Positions 1 through 5,141 of a stretch of DNA of 5,141 nt are shown one piece after another. A program made the position numbers and the translations under genes. Every line of letters begins with the position of its first letter. Position 1 is the first letter of the stretch. Source of the stretch: an uncultured Eubacteriales bacterium (GTDB lineage: Bacteria > Bacillota_A > Clostridia > Lachnospirales > Lachnospiraceae); the NCBI GenBank assembly GCA_902803345.1, contig CADCPV010000143.1:1-5141 (forward strand), in the 5' to 3' direction. The notes under the pieces were generated by a model, which did not search any database, had not been told where the DNA came from, and saw only the letters and a list, made by a program, of their open reading frames with translations.

Positions 1-1352
1 ATGTTCAGAATCGCATAATACGCATCCCGGTCTGCCGCAAAAAAATTGACGTAAAACATCCACGCCTCACCAAATTCCGAAGGCGACAGATGCAGTTTTT
101 CCATGGTTTTTCCGACATTCAGCACATGCTCCGAAAGCATCTTTCCGTTTTCGCCGTAAAATGTGATGCTCCAGTCCGCATCCAGCTGTGTTTCATCCAG
201 ACCGGCCAGATTCACACCGTCCTGAATCGCCAGAAAATATTCACCGTTATAGCCAAAACTGCTGAAGCGTTCGTCCGCATCCTCTGACAGTGTTCCGACT
301 TTCATTTCTTCGATGAACCTTTTCGTTTCCGGATCGAGGCGGTATACCAGCATTTCCTTATTATCGTAGGTCCTTCCCGTGAGACGGAAAGATCCGTCCC
401 GCACTGTTACGGCACCCATGACCGGAATTTCGCCTTCATACAGAAGATCCGGCTCTTTCACATCCGTAAGCCGGTACATCCGCAGCGCTCCTGACAGGGT
501 ATTCCGCCAGTTTTCAGGGTCTTCTCTCGAGAGCCGGATGCCGAGATAGATGTCGTCCCGGTCCAGGATCAGCCAGGGATAGCTCGAAATCCATTCGTCT
601 TTCAGCGTCTCACAGTACAGTTCCTCTGAAATATTCAGGTTGTCCAACGGAAAACGGATAGCCCGGACGATCCGCCCAGTGTAATTCGGAAGCTCCGAAG
701 AATAGGGATTCTCCTGCTCTTCCGCAACGGATTTCTCATTCAGGATATAGAAGTAACCCCTGTGGAAAAAAGCTTCCATAATCCAGCTTCCTTCCGGGTC
801 CGCTTCATAGGATTCTGTAGGAATTGCGCCGAGCTCCCGAAATCCGGCCCCGTCTGTCCCGCCCTCGTATATGTGAATTTCCGGGTTTTCCGAACCGCGC
901 GCCGTTGCCAGAAAAAGTTTCCCGTCATGGAGCGCGAGCCGCAGCACGCTGTCATTTCCGATACAGGCCAGACAGTCTGTACTGTTATGCTGACATCCTT
1001 CCCGGCCGCAAAGGACACCTTGTGCCCCGCTTTCCTTGTCTATGAAAAAAATATATTTCCGGGAGTTTTCGTCAAAATGATCCAGGTATCCCGCGCCGCT
1101 GACATAATAAATCCTTTTCTCGGACTCGCAGACGAAATTCCGGCAGCGGGGATCATAATCTGTGGAAATATAATTGTCCGCCGGAATGATCCCTTCGGAT
1201 TCCGGCGCAGCAGATTCATCCTCCCGCTCATCCTCTGTCGGCATCTCTCCCGCATCCGTGATCAGAAGCGGTTCCTTCGTTTCTTTGCAGGATGTCAGGA
1301 TGAGGCCAAAGCAGAATATCAGAGACAATACCATTCCTGCCAGTCGTTTCAT
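1..1352 (-). CDS. Secreted lipoprotein, probable beta-propeller-like, 3' end cut off by window edge
   Basis: This is an open frame of 450 codons from an ATG at 1352 to the left window edge with no stop, so the C-terminus is missing. A Shine-Dalgarno AAGGAGG (1371-1365) lies 12 nt upstream of the ATG. Residues 1-22 form a lipoprotein signal: MKR, a hydrophobic stretch, then a lipobox LTSC with Cys22 as the predicted lipidated residue. An acidic low-complexity linker follows (about 34-54). A Cys/His cluster at 115-130 (C115, C120, H122, C127, C130) matches a pattern I recall from clostridial lipoproteins with WD40- or DUF5050-like propeller repeats. Later strands such as MLVYRLDPETKR and ITFYGENGKML look like repeated beta hairpins, but I did not delimit blades. 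The likely location is the outer face of the cytoplasmic membrane; ligand and activity are unknown. It lies downstream of a sigma/membrane-sensor pair and shares a candidate ECF promoter with it, so it may be a target or accessory sensor. The lipoprotein call is strong; the fold is a guess. Confidence 0.85.
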   Translation of the reverse strand, partial: MKRLAGMVLSLIFCFGLILTSCKETKEPLLITDAGEMPTEDEREDESAAPESEGIIPADNYISTDYDPRCRNFVCESEKRIYYVSGAGYLDHFDENSRKYIFFIDKESGAQGVLCGREGCQHNSTDCLACIGNDSVLRLALHDGKLFLATARGSENPEIHIYEGGTDGAGFRELGAIPTESYEADPEGSWIMEAFFHRGYFYILNEKSVAEEQENPYSSELPNYTGRIVRAIRFPLDNLNISEELYCETLKDEWISSYPWLILDRDDIYLGIRLSREDPENWRNTLSGALRMYRLTDVKEPDLLYEGEIPVMGAVTVRDGSFRLTGRTYDNKEMLVYRLDPETKRFIEEMKVGTLSEDADERFSSFGYNGEYFLAIQDGVNLAGLDETQLDADWSITFYGENGKMLSEHVLNVGKTMEKLHLSPSEFGEAWMFYVNFFAADRDAYYAILN

Positions 1353-1388
1353 GCTATTTTGTGCCCTCCTTCCGTGCGGACTGCTGCC

Positions 1389-1420
1389 TTTGTAAACAGC
1401 ATGCTGTTGCATGTTACAAA
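1389..1420 (-). repeat. Compound inverted repeat in the lipoprotein leader
   Basis: The arms TTTGTAA and TTACAAA (1389-1395 and 1414-1420) are perfectly complementary and enclose a perfect 14-nt palindrome, AACAGCATGCTGTT (1395-1408). On the minus-strand RNA two folds compete. One is a long stem TTTGTAA-CATGC closed by AACA and GCATG, with a 4-nt bulge. The other is the short palindromic hairpin alone. No U-run follows, so it is not an intrinsic terminator. It sits 17 nt upstream of the ribosome binding site and just downstream of the candidate ECF promoter. It could be a DNA operator for a dimeric repressor or a 5' RNA stem-loop that stabilises the message. Both roles are inference. Confidence 0.6.
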
Positions 1421-1426
1421 CAGATT

Positions 1427-1454
1427 ACCGACAAAGGAGCGGGGAAGGTTTCAG
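1427..1454 (-). promoter_or_regulatory. Candidate ECF sigma promoter of the lipoprotein gene
   Basis: The minus strand reads CTGAAACCT (1454-1446), and 17 nt after TGAAAC comes CGGT (1430-1427). The TGAAAC -35 and CG-containing -10 at this spacing match ECF promoters such as those of Bacillus SigW and SigX. The same 9-mer with CG at identical spacing precedes the sigma gene at 3947-3920. An A/T-rich tract lies upstream, as is common for ECF promoters. The start of transcription would be near 1420, giving a leader of roughly 70 nt. The -10 (CGGT) is less standard than the CGAC of the sigma promoter. Confidence 0.55.
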
Positions 1455-1471
1455 AAAACAGAAACTTTTTT

Positions 1472-1500
1472 ACAAAATAGCCCTGTGCTTGGCACAGGGC
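1472..1500 (-). terminator. Intrinsic terminator after the membrane-sensor gene
   Basis: Perfect 9-bp GC-rich stem GCCCTGTGC / GCACAGGGC (1500-1492 and 1488-1480) with a 3-nt loop, followed on the minus strand by TATTTTGTA. It lies about 80 nt past the stop of the membrane-sensor gene. The U-tract is interrupted, so termination may be partial. Confidence 0.75.
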
Positions 1501-1501
1501 A

Positions 1502-1530
1502 AGTATAGCAGAAATATGGGAATTCGTCAT
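1502..1530 (-). promoter_or_regulatory. Candidate housekeeping (sigma A-type) promoter of the lipoprotein gene
   Basis: The minus strand shows -35 ATGACG (1530-1525, 4 of 6 matches to TTGACA), a 17-nt spacer, and -10 TATACT (1507-1502, 5 of 6). A TG sits one base upstream of the -10 (TGCTATACT), making an extended -10. The predicted start near 1495 falls inside the first arm of the terminator hairpin at 1480-1500. Transcripts starting here would lack a complete stem and should pass through it. The lipoprotein thus seems to have both a basal and an ECF-type promoter. Confidence 0.55.
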
Positions 1531-1582
1531 TATGATTTTTCACGTGATCCGAACGCATACAGAATCAAAAGATCTTATCCTG

Positions 1583-3316
1583 TCAGCCTTCCATCTCCCC
1601 GTTGATCCACTCCGTAAACGTCCCTTCCGGCCAGCCCGGCCAGGCAAACATGGAAAAGCGATAAATACTGGACTCTTCCCGGTCCGGATCCGCAGACAGG
1701 ATGAAATACTGCGGTCTCGATGAAAGGACGGAGTCTCCGAAATACTGTTCAAGAAGCTTCTGAAAGTCCTGATCCTCGCTGTCAGGAACATCCATCCGGA
1801 TACATACGACGGGTTTTTCAAGTGTCAGGTATCCCACATCGGCGGCAATGTAAAACGCAATGTAAGTCGGAACCATTTCTTCGGACTTTTCCCGGTCATA
1901 GGAATAGCTTACCCAGTCTCTCAGCGTACTGATCTCTTCTTCTGTGTATCGCATGACATCACCGTCTTCATTCTCCGAATGATAATTGGGAATGCCTGCC
2001 TTATACAGGAATGCGATCATCCTGTCTGTTTCCTGAGACAAAGTCGCTTCGAAAGTACCAAGATAATACCGGTAAAACTCCTCACAGGCTGCGATGATTT
2101 CCGAAGCCTTATCATCCATCCTGGGCTTCTGTGAACGGATATCGCAGTAAATATACCAGGCATCTGCGTCGCTTCTAAGCATGACAAGCCGCTGCTCCTC
2201 GTCCCGATGTACACGGTACACTGCGAAAGAGCTGTCACAGTAGAATACATGCGTGTTGAAGCGGTCAAAGAAGCTGTACTCCGGATCATATGCCGCAAGC
2301 AGATCAAGTGTTCCTTCGTCCGTCGTGTTTTTAATTGACAGATCCCAGATCACCTGGCTGTCAGAGGAGATTGTACGGCCGGTCTCCGGATATTCATATT
2401 CCGGCATCGGCTCGCCGGTCGGACGCTCTGCCGGGTTACCGTTGTATTCGGCGGAAGCCCGGTCTTTCATCACGATCCGGTGTTCTTTCCGGTCTCCTAA
2501 AAGAGCATTCAGCGTATCTGCAAAGACGATATCCTTTCCCAGCAGAATTTCACCGTTAATCTGTGTCAAGCTGATGGAGCAGGTGATCCGGTTATTCATC
2601 AGGACCGGGAAAGACCAGGTCCTGAATTCGTCAGGCAGTGAACCGTCGCTCTGATACACGGTATAAGGGTGCAGCAGGAATATGTTCCCGAGATCCTTTT
2701 CAATTCCCATTTCATCGGCGAACTGCGAGTACATGATTTCCGCGCGGATCGAAGCCTCATGATGCGCGATATACTGAAGGATTTCCTCCGGAACATTCGT
2801 CTCAAGTTCCAGTCCGAGAAGCAGCCTGCCCTGATCGTCCGCCGCAGGTTCGACGTTTTCAGCTTGTTCCGCCTGTTTTTTAGCTTCTTCTGCGGCCCTG
2901 CGCGCTTCGTCTACGGCCTTTCGTGCTTCTTCCAACTGTCTTTCGGCTTCCTCTTCGGCCTGACGTTCTGCCTCTGAATAATCAGCACTCGCTGCTTCCT
3001 CCGCCTGTTTCCGGGCTTCCTCTGCCGCTTCCGCGGCTGCCCTTTCCAGTTCGTCCGGATCCTGCGTTTTCTCATACAGCGTAACCGTTTCAACATGTTC
3101 CCCGGTTTCCGTAGCTTCTGCTCCGGTATTTGTTCTCCAGGAATTCCACAGGACTGCGGATACGAAACCCGCCACAAGGACCGCCGCAGCCGCGATCGGA
3201 AGGATCACGGCAAGCCGGTTCTTCCGGGGCCTTCTGTTCATCCGAAGCTTCTGGCTTTCCTCAATAATCTCACGGTCAATGCCGCCCACAGCATCCATAA
3301 GGTCATCGCGTTTCAT
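1583..3316 (-). CDS. Single-pass membrane protein with coiled coil; putative anti-sigma factor/sensor
   Basis: The protein has 577 residues. Its ATG overlaps the stop of the sigma gene as ATGA (3316-3313), and AAGGAGG (3333-3327) stands 10 nt upstream, so translation is coupled to the sigma factor. Residues 1-34 are cytoplasmic: a segment LMDAVGGIDREIIEES, which resembles N-termini I recall from clostridial ECF-linked membrane proteins, then a basic patch (RRPRKNR). One membrane helix follows (about 35-57), N-in by the positive-inside rule. Residues 86-154 are very rich in Ala, Glu, Lys, Arg and Gln and should form a long coiled coil. From about 165 to 577 there is a globular outer domain with five cysteines (246, 360, 391, 411, 505) that I do not recognise. 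By position and topology it probably holds the sigma factor inactive until an envelope signal arrives. The tail is too short for a classical zinc anti-sigma domain and has no HxxxCxxC motif. Function is inferred from context. Confidence 0.8.
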   Translation of the reverse strand: MKRDDLMDAVGGIDREIIEESQKLRMNRRPRKNRLAVILPIAAAAVLVAGFVSAVLWNSWRTNTGAEATETGEHVETVTLYEKTQDPDELERAAAEAAEEARKQAEEAASADYSEAERQAEEEAERQLEEARKAVDEARRAAEEAKKQAEQAENVEPAADDQGRLLLGLELETNVPEEILQYIAHHEASIRAEIMYSQFADEMGIEKDLGNIFLLHPYTVYQSDGSLPDEFRTWSFPVLMNNRITCSISLTQINGEILLGKDIVFADTLNALLGDRKEHRIVMKDRASAEYNGNPAERPTGEPMPEYEYPETGRTISSDSQVIWDLSIKNTTDEGTLDLLAAYDPEYSFFDRFNTHVFYCDSSFAVYRVHRDEEQRLVMLRSDADAWYIYCDIRSQKPRMDDKASEIIAACEEFYRYYLGTFEATLSQETDRMIAFLYKAGIPNYHSENEDGDVMRYTEEEISTLRDWVSYSYDREKSEEMVPTYIAFYIAADVGYLTLEKPVVCIRMDVPDSEDQDFQKLLEQYFGDSVLSSRPQYFILSADPDREESSIYRFSMFAWPGWPEGTFTEWINGEMEG

Positions 3317-3870
3317 ATATCATATCCCTCCTTCAAAAGCACATCTTTCAGTTTGTTTCTGGTACGATGAAGAAGGGTCTTGATCTTCGCAGCAGAGAAG
3401 CCGGTCGCATCCCGGATGTCCGCAATCGAATCCATGTAGTAATAGCGAAGCACAAACACCGTTCGCACATCCCGGCTCTCCTGCCGGAGGAAACGGCTGA
3501 TCCGTTCCGAAAGCAGTTTTCCGTCCACGATTTCTTCCGGTAAGCTTCCCGAAACGATCTCCGAAAGCTCCGAAATCGGCTGTGCTTCATAAAGAGAGCG
3601 CCGTTTTTCCGCGTGATTCCGGCGGAACAGGTCAATCGCATTCGCCCGCGTCACCGACGTCAGATAGGCGGGAAGATTCTGCGGATCAAGGGGCGGGATC
3701 GAATTCCACGCCTGATAAAAGCTGTCATTTAAGACTTCCTCCGCATCCTCCCGGTCCGACAGGATATTCATCGCAATCTTCCGAAGATAGGCGCCGTACT
3801 TCCTTTCACAGCTTTGGATCGCCTGATCATCCCGTTTGTTGAATTGTTCGATGATTTCGCGGTCTTCCAC
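3313..3870 (-). CDS. ECF-type (sigma-70 family) RNA polymerase sigma factor
   Basis: I start this 185-residue protein at a GTG (3870) because GGGGAGGAGG (3889-3880) lies 9 nt upstream. A TTG ten codons earlier (3900) would put that site inside the gene and the start in a hairpin. Sigma region 2 spans about 22-86, with the typical core-binding segment (DREDAEEVLNDSFYQAW, 39-55) and the -10 recognition helix ending in AYLTSVTRANAIDLFRRN (68-85). A linker at about 87-122 is followed by region 4 (about 124-178), with a helix-turn-helix around SIADIRDATGFSAAKIKTLL. There is no region 1.1 or 3, as expected for the ECF group. It overlaps the downstream membrane-protein gene by 4 bp, the usual layout of a sigma factor with its controlling partner. 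A candidate ECF promoter just upstream suggests autoregulation. Family assignment is firm; the regulon and signal are unknown. Confidence 0.93.
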   Translation of the reverse strand: MEDREIIEQFNKRDDQAIQSCERKYGAYLRKIAMNILSDREDAEEVLNDSFYQAWNSIPPLDPQNLPAYLTSVTRANAIDLFRRNHAEKRRSLYEAQPISELSEIVSGSLPEEIVDGKLLSERISRFLRQESRDVRTVFVLRYYYMDSIADIRDATGFSAAKIKTLLHRTRNKLKDVLLKEGYDI

Positions 3871-3879
3871 GATTGTTTT

Positions 3880-3889
3880 CCTCCTCCCC
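3880..3889 (-). promoter_or_regulatory. Ribosome binding site that fixes the GTG start of the sigma gene
   Basis: The minus strand reads GGGGAGGAGG, then nine bases, then GTG at 3870. This near-perfect anti-16S match favours GTG over the longer in-frame TTG start at 3900. Confidence 0.8.
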
Positions 3890-3899
3890 GCATATTTCA

Positions 3900-3937
3900 A
3901 AAGCCCTTCTGTGAGATAAGTCGCAGGAAAGGGCTTT
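3900..3937 (-). terminator. Terminator-like hairpin between the MBL gene and the sigma gene
   Basis: AAAGCCCTT (3937-3929) pairs with AAGGGCTTT (3908-3900) as a 9-bp stem. CTG/CAG (3926-3924 and 3911-3909) can extend it past a 2-nt bulge, leaving a 12-nt loop. Only a short TTTT overlaps its 3' end, so it would be a weak intrinsic terminator. It lies 40 nt past the MBL stop and 10 nt before the sigma ribosome binding site. It could end the coaE operon, or act as a leader hairpin on sigma transcripts that start upstream of it. Confidence 0.5.
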
Positions 3938-3947
3938 GAGGTTTCAG
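3920..3947 (-). promoter_or_regulatory. Candidate autoregulatory ECF promoter of the sigma/membrane-sensor operon
   Basis: The minus strand has CTGAAACCT (3947-3939) and then CGAC (3923-3920), 17 nt after TGAAAC. TGAAAC-N17-CGAC closely resembles Bacillus SigW/SigX promoters. A run of six A precedes the -35. The predicted start, near 3913, lies in the loop of the 3900-3937 hairpin, so the transcript would lack the first stem arm. The same -35 9-mer and spacing occur ahead of the lipoprotein gene. Confidence 0.62.
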
Positions 3948-3958
3948 TTTTTTGAGGA

Positions 3959-3987
3959 ATTATATAAGAGTCTTTCTTTATAGTTCA
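3959..3987 (-). promoter_or_regulatory. Possible weak housekeeping promoter for the sigma operon
   Basis: A perfect -10 hexamer TATAAT (3964-3959) lies just after the MBL stop codon. The hexamer 17 nt upstream, TGAACT (3987-3982), matches TTGACA at only three positions and there is no TG extension. It could supply basal sigma transcript, which would include the full 3900-3937 hairpin. In this A/T-rich stretch a chance match is possible. Confidence 0.3.
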
Positions 3988-4775
3988 TAAACTTCCGATG
4001 ACTGGTAACGGCTTGCGACTTCGATCCGGAAGTCCGAAGACTTCCAGGGCGAATCCGAATAATCAATTTCGGACTGTACGGACAGCAGCGCGAGATCGGG
4101 ATAGTTGTTCTCCTCCGACAGGTGTCCGAGGAGTGCAAAACGAAGATCCGGGCACAAAACATGGTCCAAAAGCTTTCCGGACATTTCATTCGAAAGATGT
4201 CCGAAATTGCTCAGGATACGCCGTTTCAGCACATAGGGATAGCTTCCGGTTTCCAGCATGCGGATGTCGTGATTGGCTTCAAGAAGCAGCCCGGAAAGCC
4301 CCTGAAGCGCCGCAGCCTGCTCTTCTGTCCAGGTGCCGAGGTCCGTCATGACTGCGACAGATCTGCCGTCAGCTTCCAAGCGGTAGGCGCAGGGATCGTT
4401 TGCATCGTGGCTCGTCGGAATCACGTGTACCAGGTAATCTCCGATCATGAAATCCGAATCCTTCCCGATCACATGATAAAGCGCAGGATCGATCACGCCT
4501 TCCCGGTCCTGTGCCTTCAGCGCTCCGATTGTTCCCGCTGTTCCGTAAACCGGTACGCCGTTATGCTTTACAAGGACCTTTAGGCCGGCAATGTGGTCGC
4601 TGTGTTCATGGGTGATCAGAATGCCGGAAAGTTCCTTGCCGCTGATCCCCAGTTCCTGCAGTCCCTGTTCAATCCGTTTGCAGGAAATGCCGGCATCGAT
4701 CAGGATATGCGTCCGATCGGTGCCGGTATAAATACAGTTTCCGTTGCTTCCGGAGGCTATACTTCTGAATCGCAT
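3978..4775 (-). CDS. yycJ: YycJ/WalJ-type metallo-beta-lactamase-fold hydrolase (putative DNA exonuclease)
   Basis: This 265-residue protein is full length for the family and starts in the usual way (MRFRSIASGSNGNC). The metal-binding motif is T-HEHSDH (56-61). Further family landmarks are SHD (122-124), TDLG (144-147, the bridging Asp145), EANHD (166-170), GHLSN (192-196) and GHLSEENN (217-224, His218). All expected metal ligands appear intact, so it should be an active two-metal enzyme in the cytoplasm. Homologues encoded with the WalRK (YycFG) two-component system are described as double-strand DNA 5'-3' exonucleases, with reported links to division and DNA repair; the role here is inferred. 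The ATG overlaps the end of coaE by 19 bp, and an AAGGAG (4795-4790) stands a rather long 14 nt upstream. No walRK genes are in view; here the gene is paired with coaE. Confidence 0.92.
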   Translation of the reverse strand: MRFRSIASGSNGNCIYTGTDRTHILIDAGISCKRIEQGLQELGISGKELSGILITHEHSDHIAGLKVLVKHNGVPVYGTAGTIGALKAQDREGVIDPALYHVIGKDSDFMIGDYLVHVIPTSHDANDPCAYRLEADGRSVAVMTDLGTWTEEQAAALQGLSGLLLEANHDIRMLETGSYPYVLKRRILSNFGHLSNEMSGKLLDHVLCPDLRFALLGHLSEENNYPDLALLSVQSEIDYSDSPWKSSDFRIEVASRYQSSEVYEL

Positions 4776-5141
4776 AAGGATGTGAATATCTCCTTCATCC
4801 GGCGGTGAATATCCGCCTGTGTAATCGTAAAGTCCGAGCCGTTGTGAATCACGTAGTCGGAATGTGCCCGGAATTCCCGGTACGAGAGCTGCCTCGCCAT
4901 GATGGAAAGTGCTTTTTCCCTGCTGTAGCCGCGGCTTTCCCGAAGTCGTTTCAGCCGGACCGCTTTCGGTGCAAAGATATACCAGACCTCGTCGCAGAGT
5001 TCCGAGAGATTACCCTCTACAAGAAGCGCCGCCTCCAAAAGAATGACCGGCCTGTCCGTTTTCTTTCCCAGAGCATCTTTGCCCCCGTCCTCAATCTCCC
5101 GGATTCTTCTCAGGATTTCGTCTTTGATGATCGGGTGTTCC
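4757..5141 (-). CDS. coaE: Dephospho-CoA kinase, C-terminal part (5' end beyond window)
   Basis: CoaE phosphorylates the ribose 3'-OH of dephospho-CoA with ATP, the last step of coenzyme A synthesis, in the cytosol. The last 127 codons are present. The frame is open to the right edge (5141 is the final base of a split codon), so the P-loop and start lie outside. Visible landmarks are HPIIKDEI at the fragment start (the family HP motif), VILLEAALLVEG (family usually V-P-LL-E), DEVWYIF, the lid-type region RLRESRGYS, an ARQLS segment, and SDYVIHNGS near the end (family AD-VI-N-G). The variant EAALLVEG in place of the common DIPLLFE matches what I recall from Lachnospiraceae enzymes. An in-frame TTG at 5038 is internal, not the start. 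The stop lies inside the MBL gene, so the two form an operon. Confidence 0.92.
   Translation of the reverse strand, partial: EHPIIKDEILRRIREIEDGGKDALGKKTDRPVILLEAALLVEGNLSELCDEVWYIFAPKAVRLKRLRESRGYSREKALSIMARQLSYREFRAHSDYVIHNGSDFTITQADIHRRMKEIFTSLCDSEV

Noticed and set aside
740..1255. Two minus-strand frames (1018-740 and 1255-1040) that suggest a broken or frameshifted gene
   Set aside because: Both are shadows. Codon-by-codon translation from 1352 gives one uninterrupted frame through this region to the window edge.
1447..1471. Plus-strand hairpin GTTTC/GAAAC followed by TTTTTT, terminator-like
   Set aside because: The stem is only 5 bp and A/T-rich, and no plus-strand gene ends here. 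The sequence is better explained as the A/T-rich upstream part and -35 of the ECF promoter on the other strand.
762..1508. Long plus-strand open frame of 248 codons
   Set aside because: It is antisense to the lipoprotein gene, which has a signal peptide, lipobox, strong ribosome binding site and promoters. The plus frame has no Shine-Dalgarno that I see, an Arg/Phe/Pro-rich composition, and runs through the terminator and promoters.
2253..2654. Plus-strand frame of 133 codons
   Set aside because: Antisense to the membrane-sensor gene, with no ribosome binding site or recognisable domain.
2850..3060. Repetitive GC/CTT-rich DNA that could be a tandem repeat or CRISPR-like array
   Set aside because: The repetition follows from Ala/Glu/Lys/Arg codons of the coiled coil; units are irregular and there are no spacers.
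4122..4583. Plus-strand frame of 153 codons
   Set aside because: Antisense to the MBL gene, where all family motifs lie in the minus frame.
1..5141. Search for tRNA, rRNA, insertion sequence ends, attachment sites or CRISPR
   Set aside because: No cloverleaf, transposase frame, terminal inverted repeats or regular direct repeats were seen by eye.

Overview
All five genes in this window lie on the minus strand and read right to left. From right to left they are: the 3' part of coaE, a YycJ/WalJ-type metallo-beta-lactamase-fold gene, an ECF-type RNA polymerase sigma factor, a single-pass membrane protein that looks like its partner/anti-sigma sensor, and the 5' part of a secreted lipoprotein. 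The organism is most likely a Gram-positive Clostridia member, probably Lachnospiraceae-like. Reasons are the strong AAGGAGG-type ribosome binding sites, the wording of the CoaE C-terminus (EAALLVEG, DEVWYIF, ESRGYS), the YycJ-type MBL protein, the ECF sigma factor overlapping a membrane protein with a short cytoplasmic tail, and the Cys/His pattern of the lipoprotein. Base composition looks close to half GC by eye.

Region 3978-5141 is housekeeping. CoaE (last step of coenzyme A synthesis) overlaps the MBL gene by 19 bp, so the two are co-transcribed and probably end at, or are attenuated by, a hairpin at 3900-3937.

Region 1-3947 looks like a self-contained envelope-signalling module. The sigma gene starts at a GTG (3870) behind an excellent Shine-Dalgarno and overlaps the membrane-protein gene by ATGA, so the pair is translationally coupled. 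The membrane protein has a short basic cytoplasmic N-terminus, one membrane helix, about 70 residues of Ala/Glu/Lys/Arg-rich predicted coiled coil, and a large unrecognised outer domain. A perfect terminator hairpin (1480-1500) follows it, then the lipoprotein gene, which runs off the left edge.

The most interesting observation is that the 9-mer CTGAAACCT occurs upstream of both the sigma gene (3947-3939) and the lipoprotein gene (1454-1446). In each case a CG dinucleotide follows at the same 17-nt spacing from TGAAAC, which is the layout of an ECF sigma promoter (TGAAAC-N17-CG). This suggests that the sigma factor activates its own operon and the lipoprotein. Both transcription units also carry a promoter whose predicted start falls within a terminator-like hairpin, which would let the new transcript escape a stop that blocks readthrough. 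These regulatory readings are inferred from the sequence alone.
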